DNA of 64,000 nucleotides from Clostridia bacterium. Lineage in GTDB: Bacteria; Bacillota; Clostridia; Oscillospirales; Butyricicoccaceae. Location: NCBI GenBank assembly GCA_021205365.1, contig JAJPXP010000010.1, forward strand, positions 116,880 to 180,879, in the 5' to 3' direction. Numbering within the stretch: the first letter of the stretch is position 1; each line of letters begins with the position of its first letter. Position numbers and translations under genes: made by a program. This document shows positions 45,674 through 57,417 of the stretch, piece after piece. The notes beneath the pieces were generated by a model. It saw only the letters and a list, made by a program, of their open reading frames with translations. It was not told the origin of the DNA and searched no databases.

Positions 45674-48600
45674 ATGGCAAATGAAGCAACGATCAATGGC
45701 GTACATGTCCATGATGTGAAGTATGGACGTACCACCAGAAAGAGCTTTGCCAGAATACCGGATGTTCTGGAAATGCCGAACCTCATCGAGGTGCAGAAAA
45801 AATCTTATCAGTGGTTCCTGACCGACGGCCTGCGCGAGGTCTTTGATGACGTCGCAAGCATCACCGACTATACCGGCAACCTAGAATTGTCCTTCATCGA
45901 TTATAAGCTGGATGATGAGCCGAAGTACAGTGTTGAGGAGTGCAAGGCAAGAGATGCGACCTATGCATGCCCGCTGCGCGTCCGCATGCGTCTGCGCTAT
46001 AAGGAAACCGGCGAAATCAAGGAACAGGAACTGTTCATGGGTGATTTCCCGCGCATGACGGATTCCGGCACGTTTATCATCAACGGTGCAGAACGTGTTA
46101 TCGTATCCCAGATCGTCCGTTCTCCGGGTGTCTACTATGGCATGACACTGGACAAGACCGACAAGCCGCTGCTGTCTGCTACCGTCATCCCGTACCGCGG
46201 CGCATGGCTGGAATATGAGACGGACAGCAATGATGTCTTCTATGTCCGCATTGATAAAAATAGAAAGATTCCGATCACTTCCTTTATCCGCGCAATCGGT
46301 GTGGAAACCGATGCAGAGATCATCGAGATGTTCGGTGAGGATGAGCGCATTCTGGCAACCCTCGACAAGGACCCGTCCAAGACGGTTGAGGAAGCCCTCA
46401 TTGAGATTTACAAGAAGCTCCGCCCGGGCGAACCGCCTACGGTGGATTCCGCACGCAGCCTGCTGAACGCACTGTTCTTCGATACCCGTCGGTATGATAT
46501 TTCCGCAGTGGGCCGCTATAAATACAATAAGAAACTGAATATTGCACGCCGTCTGGTTGGTCATAGGCTTTGCGAAACCATTACCGATCCGCTGACCGGT
46601 GAGGTGCTGGCAGAGGAAAGCGATGTCTGCACCCGTGAGCAGGCAAACCTGATTGCACGCCGCGGCGTACATGGTACCATCATCGAAGCAAATGACGGCA
46701 CCCGTGTAAAGGTATTCGGCAATGGCATGGTTGACATGAAGGATTTCGTTTCCTTTGACCCACAGGAAAAGTGCGGCATCAAGGAAAAGGTTCGTTTCGT
46801 TGTCCTGAAGGAGCTGCTGGAGACCGCAGAGGAAGAAGGCAAGACGGAGGACGAGCTGATCGACGATATCAAGGCTTCCAAGGATGACCTGGTTCCGAAG
46901 CACATCATTGTCGACGATATGCTGGCATCGATTTGCTATTTGCTGGGTCTGGGCCATGATATTGGCACCACCGATGACATCGACCATCTGGGCAACCGCC
47001 GCCTGCGCTGCGTAGGCGAGCTGCTGCAGAACCAGTTCCGCATTGGTTTCTCCCGTATGGAGCGCGTCATCCGTGAGCGTATGACCATTCAGGATCTGGA
47101 TATCGTCACCCCGCAGTCCCTGATTAATATTCGTCCGGTAACTGCAGCGATTAAGGAATTCTTTGGTTCCTCTCCGCTGTCCCAGTTCATGGACCAGAAT
47201 AATCCGCTGTCTGAGCTGACGCATAAGCGCCGTATGTCTGCGCTTGGCCCTGGAGGTCTGTCCCGTGACCGTGCATCCTTCGAAGTACGAGACGTACACT
47301 ACAGCCATTATGGACGTATGTGCCCGATTGAGACGCCGGAAGGTCCGAACATCGGTCTGATTTCCTATCTTGCAACCTATGCACGCATCAATGACTTTGG
47401 CTTTGTAGAAGCGCCGTACCGTTTTATCGACAAGAAGACCGGACGTGTACTGGATGAAGTGCATTATATGACCGCAGATGTCGAGGATGAATACACCATC
47501 TGCCAGGCGTATGAGCCGCTGGATGAGAATGGCTGTCTGGCAAATCATCGTATCACCTGCCGCTGCCGTGAAGAAATTGTCGAGGTTGACCGTCAGGACG
47601 TCGATCTAATGGACGTATCCCCGCGTATGATGGTATCTGTTGCAACTGCGATGATCCCGTTCCTGGAGCACGATGACGCAAACCGTGCACTGATGGGCGC
47701 GAACATGCAGCGTCAGGCAGTACCGCTGCTGAAGACCGAGTCTCCGGCTGTCGGCACTGGCATGGAATACAAGGCATGCGTTGACTCCGGCATTGTTCCG
47801 CTGGCAGAGGGCGATGGCACAGTTACCCGCGTTACCGCGCGTGAAGTCGTTGTCAATTACGACACCATGGGCGAGAAGACCTATCATCTGACCAAGTTCC
47901 TGCGTTCCAACCAGTCCACCTGTATCAACCAGCGTCCGATTGTCAATCTGGGCGAGCGTGTCAAGAAGGGCGATGTGCTGGCTGACGGTCCGGCTACCTG
48001 CAATGGCGAGGTTGCGCTGGGCAAGAATGCGCTGATTGGCTTCATGACCTGGGAAGGCTACAACTACGAGGACGCTGTACTGCTGAACGAACGCCTGGTT
48101 CGTGACGATGTATACACCTCGATTCATATTGAAGAATACGAATCCGAATCCCGCGATACCAAGCTGGGACCGGAAGAGATTACCCGTGATATCCCGAATG
48201 TCGGCGAAGATGCACTGCGTGATCTGGATGAGCGCGGTATTATCCGCGTGGGCGCTGAAGTGCATTCCGGTGACATTCTGGTCGGCAAGGTTACACCGAA
48301 GGGCGAAACCGAGCTGACTGCCGAAGAGCGCCTGCTGCGCGCAATCTTTGGCGAAAAGGCGCGTGAGGTTCGTGATACCTCCCTGCGTGCACCGCATGGT
48401 GAAGCAGGTATTGTCGTAGACGTCAAGGTATTTACCCGTGAGGCTGGCGATGACATGTCTCCAGGCGTAAACATGACGGTCCGCGTTTATATCGCACAGA
48501 AGAGAAAGATTTCCGTAGGCGACAAGATGGCAGGCCGCCACGGCAACAAGGGTGTCGTTTCCCGCATTCTGCCGCAGGAAGATATGCCGTTCCTCGAAGA

Positions 48601-49429
48601 CGGCACACCGCTTGATATCGTTCTGAACCCGCTGGGTGTACCGTCCCGAATGAATATCGGACAGGTATTGGAAGTTCATCTGGGCTATGCTGCCATGAGC
48701 ATGGGCTGGAAGATTGCAACGCCGGTATTCGACGGTGCAGACGAACAGGATATCGCTGACGCGCTGACGGCTGCAGGCAAGAACCCGAACGGCAAGTCTG
48801 TTCTGTATGATGGACGTACCGGCGAAAAGTTCGACAATGAAGTAACCGTTGGTTATATGTACTACCTCAAGCTGCATCATCTGGTTGATGATAAGATCCA
48901 TGCACGTTCCACTGGCCCGTATTCCCTGGTTACCCAGCAGCCTCTGGGTGGTAAGGCACAGTTCGGCGGCCAGCGTTTCGGTGAAATGGAAGTTTGGGCG
49001 CTTGAGGCATATGGTGCAGCATATACGCTGCAGGAAATCCTGACAGTCAAGTCTGACGATATCGTAGGACGTGTCAAGACCTACGAGGCAATTGTCAAGG
49101 GCCACAACATCCCGGCAGCAGGCATTCCGGAATCCTTCAAGGTTCTCATTAAGGAACTGCAGTCCCTGTGCCTGGATATCCGTGTGCTGGATGAAGAAGG
49201 TGAGGAAATCATTCTGGCTGATGACGATGATGAAACCACAAACTTCAACCAGGTAGAGCGTGAGAACCGCTCCAATGCAACGGATGCTGAATTTGAAGCA
49301 GCAGGCTTTGGCGTTTCTGACGTAGAAGACGGCGACCATCCGCTGATGGAGGATGAATCCGTGGTAGCTGACGATCTGTTTGGCAGCGATGATGTCGATG
49401 ATATCTATGACGGCGAGATGGAGGAGTAA
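45674..49429 (+). CDS. rpoB: DNA-directed RNA polymerase subunit beta
   Basis: The 1251-residue beta subunit is of family length. The rifampicin region reads [24 protein letters not shown]..., with the residues equivalent to E. coli Asp516, His526 and Ser531 unchanged, so no known resistance change is visible. [10 protein letters not shown] and the C-terminal [20 protein letters not shown] are conserved. An acidic tail follows (residues about 1185-1251). GGAG at 45657-45660 is 13 nt from the ATG, a little far. rplJ/rplL are not upstream. The gene has its own promoter and is followed by rpoC after 2 nt. Confidence 0.98.
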   Translation: MANEATINGVHVHDVKYGRTTRKSFARIPDVLEMPNLIEVQKKSYQWFLTDGLREVFDDVASITDYTGNLELSFIDYKLDDEPKYSVEECKARDATYACPLRVRMRLRYKETGEIKEQELFMGDFPRMTDSGTFIINGAERVIVSQIVRSPGVYYGMTLDKTDKPLLSATVIPYRGAWLEYETDSNDVFYVRIDKNRKIPITSFIRAIGVETDAEIIEMFGEDERILATLDKDPSKTVEEALIEIYKKLRPGEPPTVDSARSLLNALFFDTRRYDISAVGRYKYNKKLNIARRLVGHRLCETITDPLTGEVLAEESDVCTREQANLIARRGVHGTIIEANDGTRVKVFGNGMVDMKDFVSFDPQEKCGIKEKVRFVVLKELLETAEEEGKTEDELIDDIKASKDDLVPKHIIVDDMLASICYLLGLGHDIGTTDDIDHLGNRRLRCVGELLQNQFRIGFSRMERVIRERMTIQDLDIVTPQSLINIRPVTAAIKEFFGSSPLSQFMDQNNPLSELTHKRRMSALGPGGLSRDRASFEVRDVHYSHYGRMCPIETPEGPNIGLISYLATYARINDFGFVEAPYRFIDKKTGRVLDEVHYMTADVEDEYTICQAYEPLDENGCLANHRITCRCREEIVEVDRQDVDLMDVSPRMMVSVATAMIPFLEHDDANRALMGANMQRQAVPLLKTESPAVGTGMEYKACVDSGIVPLAEGDGTVTRVTAREVVVNYDTMGEKTYHLTKFLRSNQSTCINQRPIVNLGERVKKGDVLADGPATCNGEVALGKNALIGFMTWEGYNYEDAVLLNERLVRDDVYTSIHIEEYESESRDTKLGPEEITRDIPNVGEDALRDLDERGIIRVGAEVHSGDILVGKVTPKGETELTAEERLLRAIFGEKAREVRDTSLRAPHGEAGIVVDVKVFTREAGDDMSPGVNMTVRVYIAQKRKISVGDKMAGRHGNKGVVSRILPQEDMPFLEDGTPLDIVLNPLGVPSRMNIGQVLEVHLGYAAMSMGWKIATPVFDGADEQDIADALTAAGKNPNGKSVLYDGRTGEKFDNEVTVGYMYYLKLHHLVDDKIHARSTGPYSLVTQQPLGGKAQFGGQRFGEMEVWALEAYGAAYTLQEILTVKSDDIVGRVKTYEAIVKGHNIPAAGIPESFKVLIKELQSLCLDIRVLDEEGEEIILADDDDETTNFNQVERENRSNATDAEFEAAGFGVSDVEDGDHPLMEDESVVADDLFGSDDVDDIYDGEMEE

Positions 49430-49431
49430 GC

Positions 49432-52400
49432 ATGGGATACAATACGTTTAATGCAATTAAAATCGGACTTGCTTCGCCAGACCTCATCCGCGAATGGTCT
49501 TACGGTGAGGTCAAGAAGCCGGAAACCATTAACTATAGAACACTGAAGCCGGAGCGTGACGGTCTGTTCTGTGAACGCATCTTTGGACCACAGAAGGACT
49601 GGGAGTGCCATTGCGGACGTTATAAGAAGGTTCGCTATAAGGGCAAGATCTGTGAACGCTGCGGTGTAGAAGTTACCAAGTCCAAGGTACGCCGTGAGCG
49701 TATGGGCCATATCGAACTGGCTGCGCCGGTTTCTCATATCTGGTATTTCAAGGGCATTCCGTCCCGTATGGGTCTGATTCTGGATATGTCTCCGCGTCTG
49801 CTGGAAAAGGTTCTGTACTTTGCAGCCTATATCGTAACCGATCCGGGCGAAGGCACCGGCCTGATTAAGAAGCAGATTCTGACCGAACGCGAATACCGCG
49901 ACATGCGTGAGAAGTTCGAGGATGACTTCGAGGCAATGATGGGTGCAGAAGCAATCCAGAAGCTGCTGAAGGAGCTGGATCTCGAGCAGCTGAGCGTTGA
50001 GCTGAAGGCTGAGCTGAAGAATGCTACCGGTCAGAAGCGCGTGCGCATTATCAAGCGCCTGGAAGTTGTAGAAGCATTCCGCCAGTCCGGCAATCGCCCG
50101 GAATGGATGATTATGGATGTTGTTCCGGTTATTCCGCCGGAAATTCGTCCGATGGTACAGCTGGATGGCGGCAGATTTGCTACCTCTGACCTGAATGACC
50201 TGTACCGCCGTGTGATTAACAGAAACAACCGTCTGAAGCGCCTGCTGGAGCTGGGTGCACCGGATATCATTGTACGCAATGAAAAGCGTATGCTGCAGGA
50301 AGCTGTTGACGCGTTGATCGATAATGGCCGCCGCGGACGTCCGGTAACCGGTCCGAACAACCGCCCGCTCAAGTCCCTTTCTGATATGCTGAAGGGCAAG
50401 CAGGGACGTTTCCGTCAGAACCTGCTGGGTAAGCGCGTTGACTATTCCGGCCGTTCCGTAATCGTCGTAGGTCCGGATCTGAAGATTTATCAGTGCGGCC
50501 TGCCGAAGGAAATGGCAATCGAGCTGTTTAAGCCGTTTATTATGAAGCGCCTGGTTCAGACCGGTCAGGCTTCTAATATCAAGTCTGCAAAGAAGATGGT
50601 TGAGCGCGGCAAGCCGGAGGTTTGGGATGCGCTGGAAACTGTTATCAAGGGACATCCGGTTCTGCTGAACCGTGCGCCGACCCTGCACCGTCTGGGTATC
50701 GAAGCATTCGAACCGATTCTGGTTGAGGGCCGTGCAATCAAGCTGCATCCGCTGGTTTGTACCGCATTTAACGCCGACTTCGACGGCGACCAGATGGCTG
50801 TCCATCTGCCGCTGTCTGTCGAAGCACAGGCAGAAGCACGTCTGCTGATGCTGTCGGCAAACAACCTGCTGAAACCGCAGGATGGTAAGCCGGTAACAGT
50901 ACCGTCTCAGGATATGGTACTTGGTTCCTACTATCTCACCATTGACCGCGACACGGAACAGGGTGCAGGCAAGGTATTCCGCAATGAGGATGAAGCCCTC
51001 ATGGCATATGATGAAGGCATTATCGGCATCCATGCACCGATTAAGGTCCGCAGAACCATGGTGATTGACGGCGAGACGGTTACTGGTCTGGTCGATGCGA
51101 CCGCAGGACGTCTGATCTTCAATCAGAAGATTCCGCAGGATCTCGGCTTTGTAGAAAGAAATACCAAGCAGGATATGCTCAAGCTGGAAATCATGCAGAC
51201 CTGTGGCAAGAAGCAGCTTGGCAAGATTATTGATAAGTGCATCAGCATCCATGGCTTTAACAAGACTGCGGAGGTTCTGGACTCCATTAAGGCTATGGGC
51301 TATAAATATTCCACCAAGGGCGCACTGACGGTATCCTTCTCTGATATCGCAGTGCCGGAGCAGAAGCAGGCTTTGATTTCTGCATCTGAGAAGAAGGTTG
51401 CTGCAATCGACCGCAAATATAAGCGCGGCTTTATCACCGATGCAGAACGTTACCGTCTGGTAGTACGCGAATGGGAAGACACCACGAAGGTTGTTACCAA
51501 CGCACTGCAGGAGAAGATGGACAGCGACCGCTTTAACCCGATTCACATGATGGCACAGTCCGGTGCGCGAGGCTCCATCAACCAGATTCGTCAGCTGGCA
51601 GGTATGCGTGGTCTGATGGCAAACGCGGCTGGCCGAACCATCGAAATTCCGGTTAAGTCGAACTTCCGTGAGGGCCTGTCTGTATTGGAATACTTCATCT
51701 CCGCGCGAGGCGCTCGTAAGGGTCTGGCAGATACGGCGCTGCGTACCGCTGACTCCGGTTACCTGACCCGTCGAATGGTTGATGTATCGCAGGATGTCAT
51801 CATCCGTGAGGATGACTGCGGCGCTTCTACCGGTATCTGGGTAGAGGATATCATGGAAGGCAATTCCTGTATCGAACCGCTGGCAGAGCGTCTGGTTGGA
51901 CGTTATCCGGTTGAGGATATTGTTGACCCACAGACAGGCGAGATTCTGCAGCATAAGGAAGATATGATGAACGAAGCGGATGCAGCACGCATTGTCGGCG
52001 CAGGCATCACTAAGGTTCACATCCGTACCGTGCTGCAGTGCCGTGCACGCAAGGGCGTTTGTGCGCACTGCTATGGCTCCAACCTGGCATTCAATGCACC
52101 GTGTGCAATGGGTGAAGCAGTTGGTATCATCGCTGCACAGTCCATCGGTGAGCCGGGTACCCAGCTTACCATGCGTACCTTCCATTCCGGTGGTATTGCA
52201 GGTTCTGATATTACACAGGGTCTTCCGCGAGTGGAAGAACTGTTTGAAGCAAGAAAGCCGAAGAAGGTTGCTACTCTGGCAGAAATCGGCGGCGTAGTCA
52301 ACATCGAAGAGAGCAAGCGTACGACGGTTAAGACGGTCAATGTTGTAAATGTACAGACTGGCGAAACCAAGAGCTATCAGCTGGCTTCTTCTTCCGGTAT

Positions 52401-52968
52401 CCGTGTCAACAGCGGTGACGAGATTGAACAGGGCCACCAGCTGAATGAAGGCGCACTGAATCCGCATGATATCCTGCGTGTTCTGAATCCGCGTGCCGTA
52501 CAGGACTATCTGATTAAGGAAGTCCAGAAGGTTTACCGTCAGCAGGGCGTAGATCTGAACGACAAGCATATTGAAGTTATTGTCCGCCAGATGATGCGCA
52601 AGGTTAAGGTTGAGGATGCAGGCGATACCGATCTGCTGCCAGGCGCTATGCTCAGCATTCTCGAGCTTGAGGATGAGAATGAGAAGGTGCAGGCGCGTAT
52701 CGACGCTGGTGAAACCGGACTGGAGATGGCAACATGGTCTCCGGTACTGATGGGTATTACCAAGGCTGCACTGGCTACCGATTCCTTCCTGTCGGCAGCA
52801 TCCTTCCAGGAGACCACCCGTGTCCTGACCGACGCTGCAATCAAGGGTAAGATTGACCCGCTGACTGGTCTGAAGGAGAACGTATTGATCGGTAAGCTGA
52901 TTCCGGCAGGTTCCGGCCTGAAGGAATACCGTGAAGGTCATTACGAGGAAATCCACGATCTGGACTAA
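49432..52968 (+). CDS. rpoC: DNA-directed RNA polymerase subunit beta'
   Basis: The 1178-residue beta' subunit has the N-terminal zinc site ([20 protein letters not shown]) and the catalytic Mg2+ loop [12 protein letters not shown], with Asp449, Asp451 and Asp453. The second zinc site lies in [13 protein letters not shown], and the trigger-loop region is around [19 protein letters not shown]. It starts 2 nt after the rpoB stop, with a ribosome site (GGAGG) inside rpoB, so the two are translated together. A terminator follows at 52989. Confidence 0.98.
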   Translation: MGYNTFNAIKIGLASPDLIREWSYGEVKKPETINYRTLKPERDGLFCERIFGPQKDWECHCGRYKKVRYKGKICERCGVEVTKSKVRRERMGHIELAAPVSHIWYFKGIPSRMGLILDMSPRLLEKVLYFAAYIVTDPGEGTGLIKKQILTEREYRDMREKFEDDFEAMMGAEAIQKLLKELDLEQLSVELKAELKNATGQKRVRIIKRLEVVEAFRQSGNRPEWMIMDVVPVIPPEIRPMVQLDGGRFATSDLNDLYRRVINRNNRLKRLLELGAPDIIVRNEKRMLQEAVDALIDNGRRGRPVTGPNNRPLKSLSDMLKGKQGRFRQNLLGKRVDYSGRSVIVVGPDLKIYQCGLPKEMAIELFKPFIMKRLVQTGQASNIKSAKKMVERGKPEVWDALETVIKGHPVLLNRAPTLHRLGIEAFEPILVEGRAIKLHPLVCTAFNADFDGDQMAVHLPLSVEAQAEARLLMLSANNLLKPQDGKPVTVPSQDMVLGSYYLTIDRDTEQGAGKVFRNEDEALMAYDEGIIGIHAPIKVRRTMVIDGETVTGLVDATAGRLIFNQKIPQDLGFVERNTKQDMLKLEIMQTCGKKQLGKIIDKCISIHGFNKTAEVLDSIKAMGYKYSTKGALTVSFSDIAVPEQKQALISASEKKVAAIDRKYKRGFITDAERYRLVVREWEDTTKVVTNALQEKMDSDRFNPIHMMAQSGARGSINQIRQLAGMRGLMANAAGRTIEIPVKSNFREGLSVLEYFISARGARKGLADTALRTADSGYLTRRMVDVSQDVIIREDDCGASTGIWVEDIMEGNSCIEPLAERLVGRYPVEDIVDPQTGEILQHKEDMMNEADAARIVGAGITKVHIRTVLQCRARKGVCAHCYGSNLAFNAPCAMGEAVGIIAAQSIGEPGTQLTMRTFHSGGIAGSDITQGLPRVEELFEARKPKKVATLAEIGGVVNIEESKRTTVKTVNVVNVQTGETKSYQLASSSGIRVNSGDEIEQGHQLNEGALNPHDILRVLNPRAVQDYLIKEVQKVYRQQGVDLNDKHIEVIVRQMMRKVKVEDAGDTDLLPGAMLSILELEDENEKVQARIDAGETGLEMATWSPVLMGITKAALATDSFLSAASFQETTRVLTDAAIKGKIDPLTGLKENVLIGKLIPAGSGLKEYREGHYEEIHDLD

Positions 52969-52988
52969 GTCTATTATAAAGATATGAC

Positions 52989-53020
52989 AGAGAGATCATG
53001 CTCCGGCATGGTCTCTCTTT
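52989..53020 (+). terminator. Terminator after rpoC
   Basis: The arms 52989-53001 and 53006-53018 form a 13-bp stem with one G-T pair and a TCCG tetraloop, followed by TTTATAT. Confidence 0.75.
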
Positions 53021-53049
53021 ATATAAATAAAGACGGATGCGTTTTTCAT

Positions 53050-53078
53050 TTGAAAATCCGGGAAGAGTATGTTATACT
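53050..53078 (+). promoter_or_regulatory. Promoter of the small membrane protein gene
   Basis: TTGAAA at 53050-53055 and TATACT at 53073-53078 have a 17-bp spacer. Confidence 0.6.
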
Positions 53079-53115
53079 TTCTCACGGAAAATCTGAATTC
53101 ATGAGGAATAAAATC

Positions 53116-53514
53116 ATGCAAAGAGACAGATACTGGAAATATGGATGCTTCGGTATTGCGGTTTTGATGCTGATGTACAGTGTACATATTGCGCGGCTGG
53201 ATGCCCTGCTGCGGAGATGCTGCAAGAATGTACTATACCACTGTTTTTTCGGACAGTATGGCCTGTATCTGCTTTTTCTGCTCATGGCAGCCTTCCTGCT
53301 GTTTGCAATGTGGCAATGGATTACAGCAAGGACGTCGAGAAAACGGATTGTGACCACCAGCCTCGCAGCCGTGTGCATTTATGCGGTTCTTGCCCATGGC
53401 TATTTGGGTTATCATTATGATGTGTATACCCATTCCAGCCAGTCAGAGCAAAAGAAGTATAATAAATATTATGACAAGGGCCTGCTGTATGACTTGAAAG
53501 GCCTAATCAAATAA
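53116..53514 (+). CDS. Hypothetical three-helix membrane protein between rpoC and the L7Ae-like gene
   Basis: I do not recognise this 132-residue protein. It has three hydrophobic segments (YGCFGIAVLMLMYSVHIA; YGLYLLFLLMAAFLLFAMWQW; IVTTSLAAVCIYAVLAHGYL) with a Cys pair (RRCCKNV) between the first two. A charged, Tyr/Lys-rich tail follows. GAGGAA lies 7 nt before ATG 53116. An in-frame ATG at 53101 would add five residues. The gene has its own promoter and splits the usual rpoC-L7Ae-rpsL array, so it is probably a lineage-specific insertion. Confidence 0.65.
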   Translation: MQRDRYWKYGCFGIAVLMLMYSVHIARLDALLRRCCKNVLYHCFFGQYGLYLLFLLMAAFLLFAMWQWITARTSRKRIVTTSLAAVCIYAVLAHGYLGYHYDVYTHSSQSEQKKYNKYYDKGLLYDLKGLIK

Positions 53515-53659
53515 CACTGGTGCAGGATTTTTGGACGTAGCCTGCAGATGGAATTTGGAGAAAAAACAGAAGAAATTTTCCTGTTTGTGCAAAATCATGC
53601 ATAAAACCCGTAAAAATGGATATCCTGTATAATGCTTTGTAGAAACGAAGAAAAAAAGA

Positions 53660-53688
53660 TTGACAGGAGAAGGGTTATCATGTAAAAT
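53660..53688 (+). promoter_or_regulatory. Promoter of the L7Ae-rpsL-rpsG-fusA operon
   Basis: TTGACA at 53660-53665 and TAAAAT at 53683-53688 have a 17-bp spacer. A further TATAAT at 53628 lacks a -35. Confidence 0.7.
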
Positions 53689-53717
53689 AAACGGGTATGC
53701 GATAAGGAGGTATTTCT

Positions 53718-53960
53718 ATGCTCTCAGAACTGTCTTCGGCGTTAAAAGTCGTCGGTGTAAAGCAGTCCAAAAAAGCCATCCGTGACGGCGGTGCAAAGTC
53801 AGTATTCATAGCCGCGGACGCAGAGCGTCGGATTACCGGACCAATTTATGAACTGTGTGAACAGCATAATGTGGAAGTGACAGAGGTTCCTTCGATGAAG
53901 GAGCTGGGCGGTGCAGTCGGTATTGCAGTCGGCGCTGCTGTCGTCACCATTCTCGCTTGA
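53718..53960 (+). CDS. L7Ae/YbxF-family kink-turn RNA-binding protein
   Basis: The 80-residue protein matches the bacterial L7Ae-like family (YbxF/RplGB), which binds K-turn RNA motifs. GVKQSKKAIRDGGAKSVFIA and the YELCEQHNVEVTEVPSMKELGGAVGI segment carry the conserved RNA-contact residues. In B. subtilis the homologue lies between rpoC and rpsL, the same position as here. AAGGAGG precedes the ATG. Its exact cellular role is unsettled. Confidence 0.88.
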   Translation: MLSELSSALKVVGVKQSKKAIRDGGAKSVFIAADAERRITGPIYELCEQHNVEVTEVPSMKELGGAVGIAVGAAVVTILA

Positions 53961-54026
53961 TTTTAACGGGACAACCTTTCCCGCTGAAATAAATCTACTC
54001 AATCTTTTGAAGGAGGTGCAAGTTAA

Positions 54027-54446
54027 ATGCCAACCTTTAACCAGCTCGTACGCAAGGGCAGAAAGGAAACTGAATACAAGTCCACTGCTCCGGCACTGCA
54101 GGTAGGCCTGAACTCGCTGAAGAAGAAGGCAACTAACCAGCCGGCCCCGCAGAAGAGAGGCGTCTGCACAACTGTCAAGACCATGACACCGAAGAAGCCG
54201 AACTCTGCACTGCGTAAGGTCGCTCGTGTAAAGCTGACCAATGGTATGGAAGTATCCGCTTATATCCCGGGCATCGGCCACAACCTGCAGGAACACTCTG
54301 TAGTAATGGTACGTGGCGGCCGTGTAAAGGACCTTCCAGGTGTTCGTTACCACATCATCCGCGGTACTCTGGATACCCAGGGTGTTGCAAACCGTCATCA
54401 GGCTCGTTCCAAGTACGGCGCTAAGCGTCCGAAGCCGGGCAAGTAA
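54027..54446 (+). CDS. rpsL: 30S ribosomal protein S12
   Basis: S12 lies at the decoding centre. The 139-residue protein has the strictly conserved [17 protein letters not shown] loop, in which the lysine linked to streptomycin resistance is unchanged. [29 protein letters not shown] also carries the usual Lys. GAAGGAGGTGCAAG precedes the ATG. It is the first ribosomal-protein gene of the str operon. Confidence 0.97.
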   Translation: MPTFNQLVRKGRKETEYKSTAPALQVGLNSLKKKATNQPAPQKRGVCTTVKTMTPKKPNSALRKVARVKLTNGMEVSAYIPGIGHNLQEHSVVMVRGGRVKDLPGVRYHIIRGTLDTQGVANRHQARSKYGAKRPKPGK

Positions 54447-54484
54447 GCCTGCATTTTTAAACCCACATCAACCCGTGCGTTTGA

Positions 54485-54589
54485 CTTGAACACTGACTCA
54501 AGCAAAGCAGAATAGCTTTGTCCTGAGCGCGTTTGAATAGATTTATTTCAGACCCTCGGACAGGCGATGACAGAAGCCAGGGGTGGCTT
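54485..54589 (+). promoter_or_regulatory. Structured rpsL-rpsG intergenic RNA, possible S7 autoregulatory site
   Basis: Within the 188-nt gap there are three stems: CTTGA/TCAAG (54485-54489/54498-54502), CAAAGC/GCTTTG (54503-54508/54515-54520) and AAGCCA/TGGCTT (54574-54579/54584-54589). In E. coli the S7 repressor binds the rpsL-rpsG spacer. Whether this is the equivalent site is inference. Confidence 0.4.
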
Positions 54590-54634
54590 TTGAAGTACCT
54601 ATGAAATCATTTTTTTGTGAAGGAGGGAAGTATC

Positions 54635-55105
54635 GTGCCAAGAAGAGGTTTTGTTCCCAAGAGAGAAGTTCTTGCGGATCCGCTTTACGGTTCTCAGCTC
54701 GTTACGAAGCTGATTAACTCGATCATGCTCGATGGTAAGAAGGGCGTAGCTCAGAAAGTTGTTTACGGTGCTTTTGACATCGTGAAGGAGAAGACTGGCC
54801 GCGATCCGTTAGAAGTATTTACTGAGGCTATGGATAATATCATGCCGTCTCTGGAAGTTAAGGCTCGCCGTGTAGGCGGCGCTACCTACCAGGTTCCGAT
54901 GGAAGTTCGTCCGGAGAGACGTCAGACCCTGGGTCTGCGTTGGATTACCAAGTATTCCCGTGCCCGTTCTGAGAGAACGATGGCTGAGAGACTCGCTGGC
55001 GAAATTATGGACGCTGTGAACAATCTGGGCGGCGCTGTTAAGAAGCGTGAAGATACCCACAAGATGGCAGAGGCTAATAAGGCATTTGCTCATTACAGAT
55101 ACTAA
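54635..55105 (+). CDS. rpsG: 30S ribosomal protein S7
   Basis: S7 nucleates assembly of the 30S head. The 156-residue protein starts [19 protein letters not shown] after a GTG codon, 7 nt from AAGGAGGG, so the in-frame GTG at 54617 (inside the ribosome site) is rejected. The conserved central [23 protein letters not shown] and C-terminal [12 protein letters not shown] are present. It is preceded by an unusually long structured spacer after rpsL. Confidence 0.97.
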   Translation: MPRRGFVPKREVLADPLYGSQLVTKLINSIMLDGKKGVAQKVVYGAFDIVKEKTGRDPLEVFTEAMDNIMPSLEVKARRVGGATYQVPMEVRPERRQTLGLRWITKYSRARSERTMAERLAGEIMDAVNNLGGAVKKREDTHKMAEANKAFAHYRY

Positions 55106-55141
55106 TTTCTGTGCCGGGTAACTTTACGAAAGGAGATCAAC

Positions 55142-57226
55142 ATGCCAAGAGAGTTTACACTGGAAAAAACAAGAAATATTGGTATCATGGCGCACATCGA
55201 CGCTGGTAAGACGACCACCACCGAGCGTATTCTGTATTACACCGGACGTACGCACAAGATTGGTGAGACGCATGAAGGCGCGTCCGTCATGGACTGGATG
55301 GCGCAGGAAAAGGAGCGCGGTATCACCATTACTTCCGCTGCTACCACCTGTAAGTGGAAAGACCATCGTATCAATATCATTGACACCCCGGGCCACGTTG
55401 ACTTTACTGTAGAAGTACAGCGTTCCCTGCGTGTCCTCGACGGCTCTGTTTGCGTATTCTGCGCAAAGGGCGGCGTTGAACCGCAGTCTGAAACCGTATG
55501 GCATCAGGCAGACGATTATAAGGTTCCGCGTATGGCATTCGTCAACAAGATGGATATCATGGGCGCTGACTTCTATAACGTAATCCAGATGATGAAGGAC
55601 CGCCTGAAGTGCGTTCCGGTTCCGGTACAGCTGCCGATCGGCGCTGAGAGCGAGTTCGTTGGTATCATTGACCTGATGACCATGCGCGCTGAGGTTTATT
55701 ACGATGACCTGGGCAAGGACATCCGCGATGAGGATATTCCGGCTGACATGCTGGAAAAGGCACAGCAGTACCATGACGAAATGGTAGAGCTGATCTGCGA
55801 TACCGATGAAGAACTGATGATGATGTACCTGGAGGGCGAAGAAATCCCGATGGAGGATCTGAAGAAGGCTCTCCGCCAGGCTACCATCGACAACAAGCTG
55901 GTTCCGGTACTGTGTGGTACCGCTTACCGCAATAAGGGCGTTCAGATGCTGCTGGATGCTATTATTGATTACATGCCGGCTCCGATTGATATCCCGCCGA
56001 TCAAGGGCATCAATCCGGACACCGAAGAAGAGGATGAGCGCCCGTCTGATGACAGCGCACCGTTCTCCGCACTGGCATTTAAGATTGCCACCGACCCGTT
56101 CGTTGGACGTCTGTCCTTCTTCCGCGTATATTCCGGTACACTGGATGCAGGTACTTCCATACTCAATGCAACCAAGGACAAGCGCGAGAGAATGGGCCGT
56201 ATCCTGCTGATGCACGCAAACCATCGTGAGGATATCACCAAGGTATATGCCGGCGATATCGCTGCAGCTGTAGGCTTCAAGAACACCACCACCGGTGATA
56301 CACTGTGTGATGAAAAGTACCCGATCATCCTGGAATCCATGAACTTCCCGGATCCGGTTATCCGTGTTGCGATCGAGCCGAAGACCAAGGCTGGTCAGGA
56401 GAAGATGGGCATCGCGCTGGCTAAGCTGGCAGAAGAAGATCCGACCTTCAAGACCTGGACCGATGAGGAAACCGGCCAGACCATTATCGCTGGTATGGGT
56501 GAGCTGCATCTGGAAATCATCGTTGACCGTCTGCTGCGTGAATTCAAGGTAGAGGCTAACGTAGGTAAGCCGCAGGTAGCTTATAAGGAAACCATTCGCC
56601 GTAAGGCTGATGTCGAGACCAAATATGCTCGTCAGTCTGGTGGTAAGGGCCAGTATGGTCATGTTAAAATCATCCTGGAGCCGAACGAGCCGGGCAAGGG
56701 CTACGAGTTTATCAACTCTGTTGTCGGCGGCGCGATTCCGAAGGAATACATCGAGCCGGTTAACCAGGGTATTCAGGGCGCAATGCAGAACGGTGTTCTG
56801 GCTGGCTACCCGGTAGTTGACTGCAAGGTTACGCTGTATGATGGATCTTATCATGAAGTCGACTCTTCTGAAATGGCATTTAAGATTGCCGGCTCTATGG
56901 CATTCAAGGAAGCTATGAAGAAGGCAGATCCGGTTCTGACTGAGCCGATCATGCAGGTTGATGTTATGGTTCCGGAGGATTACATGGGCGACGTTATCGG
57001 CGACCTGAACTCCCGCCGTGGCCAGATTCAGGGTATGGAGCCGCGTGGTGCTGTACAGGCTATCTCTGCTGCTGTTCCGCTGTCTGAGATGTTCGGTTAC
57101 GCTACCGACCTGCGTTCCCGTTCCCAGGGCCGTGGCCAGTACGTCATGCAGCCGAGCCATTACGCTGAAATCCCGAAGAGCATCTCTGACAAGATCATCG
57201 CTACCCGCAATAAGGCTCAGGGCTGA
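55142..57226 (+). CDS. fusA: Elongation factor G
   Basis: EF-G drives ribosomal translocation with GTP. The 694 residues include the G1 box [13 protein letters not shown], the switch region [14 protein letters not shown]3 DTPGHVDF and G4 NKMD. Domains II-V end with the conserved [19 protein letters not shown]. The gene follows rpsG by 36 nt with AAAGGAG before the ATG. A terminator separates it from tuf, which has its own promoter. Confidence 0.98.
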   Translation: MPREFTLEKTRNIGIMAHIDAGKTTTTERILYYTGRTHKIGETHEGASVMDWMAQEKERGITITSAATTCKWKDHRINIIDTPGHVDFTVEVQRSLRVLDGSVCVFCAKGGVEPQSETVWHQADDYKVPRMAFVNKMDIMGADFYNVIQMMKDRLKCVPVPVQLPIGAESEFVGIIDLMTMRAEVYYDDLGKDIRDEDIPADMLEKAQQYHDEMVELICDTDEELMMMYLEGEEIPMEDLKKALRQATIDNKLVPVLCGTAYRNKGVQMLLDAIIDYMPAPIDIPPIKGINPDTEEEDERPSDDSAPFSALAFKIATDPFVGRLSFFRVYSGTLDAGTSILNATKDKRERMGRILLMHANHREDITKVYAGDIAAAVGFKNTTTGDTLCDEKYPIILESMNFPDPVIRVAIEPKTKAGQEKMGIALAKLAEEDPTFKTWTDEETGQTIIAGMGELHLEIIVDRLLREFKVEANVGKPQVAYKETIRRKADVETKYARQSGGKGQYGHVKIILEPNEPGKGYEFINSVVGGAIPKEYIEPVNQGIQGAMQNGVLAGYPVVDCKVTLYDGSYHEVDSSEMAFKIAGSMAFKEAMKKADPVLTEPIMQVDVMVPEDYMGDVIGDLNSRRGQIQGMEPRGAVQAISAAVPLSEMFGYATDLRSRSQGRGQYVMQPSHYAEIPKSISDKIIATRNKAQG

Positions 57227-57259
57227 TTTGCTGAATCGCTCAATTCTATCAAATAAAAC

Positions 57260-57296
57260 AGGCTCCCTTTCGTCAGGGAGGGAGCCTTCCTTTTAA
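57260..57296 (+). terminator. Terminator of the L7Ae-rpsL-rpsG-fusA operon
   Basis: AGGCTCCCT at 57260-57268 pairs with AGGGAGCCT at 57279-57287, followed by TCCTTTT. Confidence 0.75.
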
Positions 57297-57339
57297 AATG
57301 CTTCCGCTGATTTTCTCAGGGGAATCTATCAGGTAATGC

Positions 57340-57368
57340 TTGCAATTTTGCATGCATTATTATAAAAT
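57340..57368 (+). promoter_or_regulatory. Promoter of tuf
   Basis: TTGCAA at 57340-57345 and TAAAAT at 57363-57368 have a 17-bp spacer. The leader is about 45 nt. Confidence 0.65.
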
Positions 57369-57417
57369 ATAGTCTGTAAATGACTACGTCGTTATTATAT
57401 GAAGGAGGATACCAACA

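Noticed and set aside
49405..52956. A 1183-codon open frame on the minus strand opposite rpoC, and similar long frames opposite rpoB, fusA, tuf, argG and atpA
   Set aside because: They mirror strongly biased codon use on the coding strand, have no ribosome sites and no family resemblance, and are rich in Cys/His/Leu as antisense frames are.
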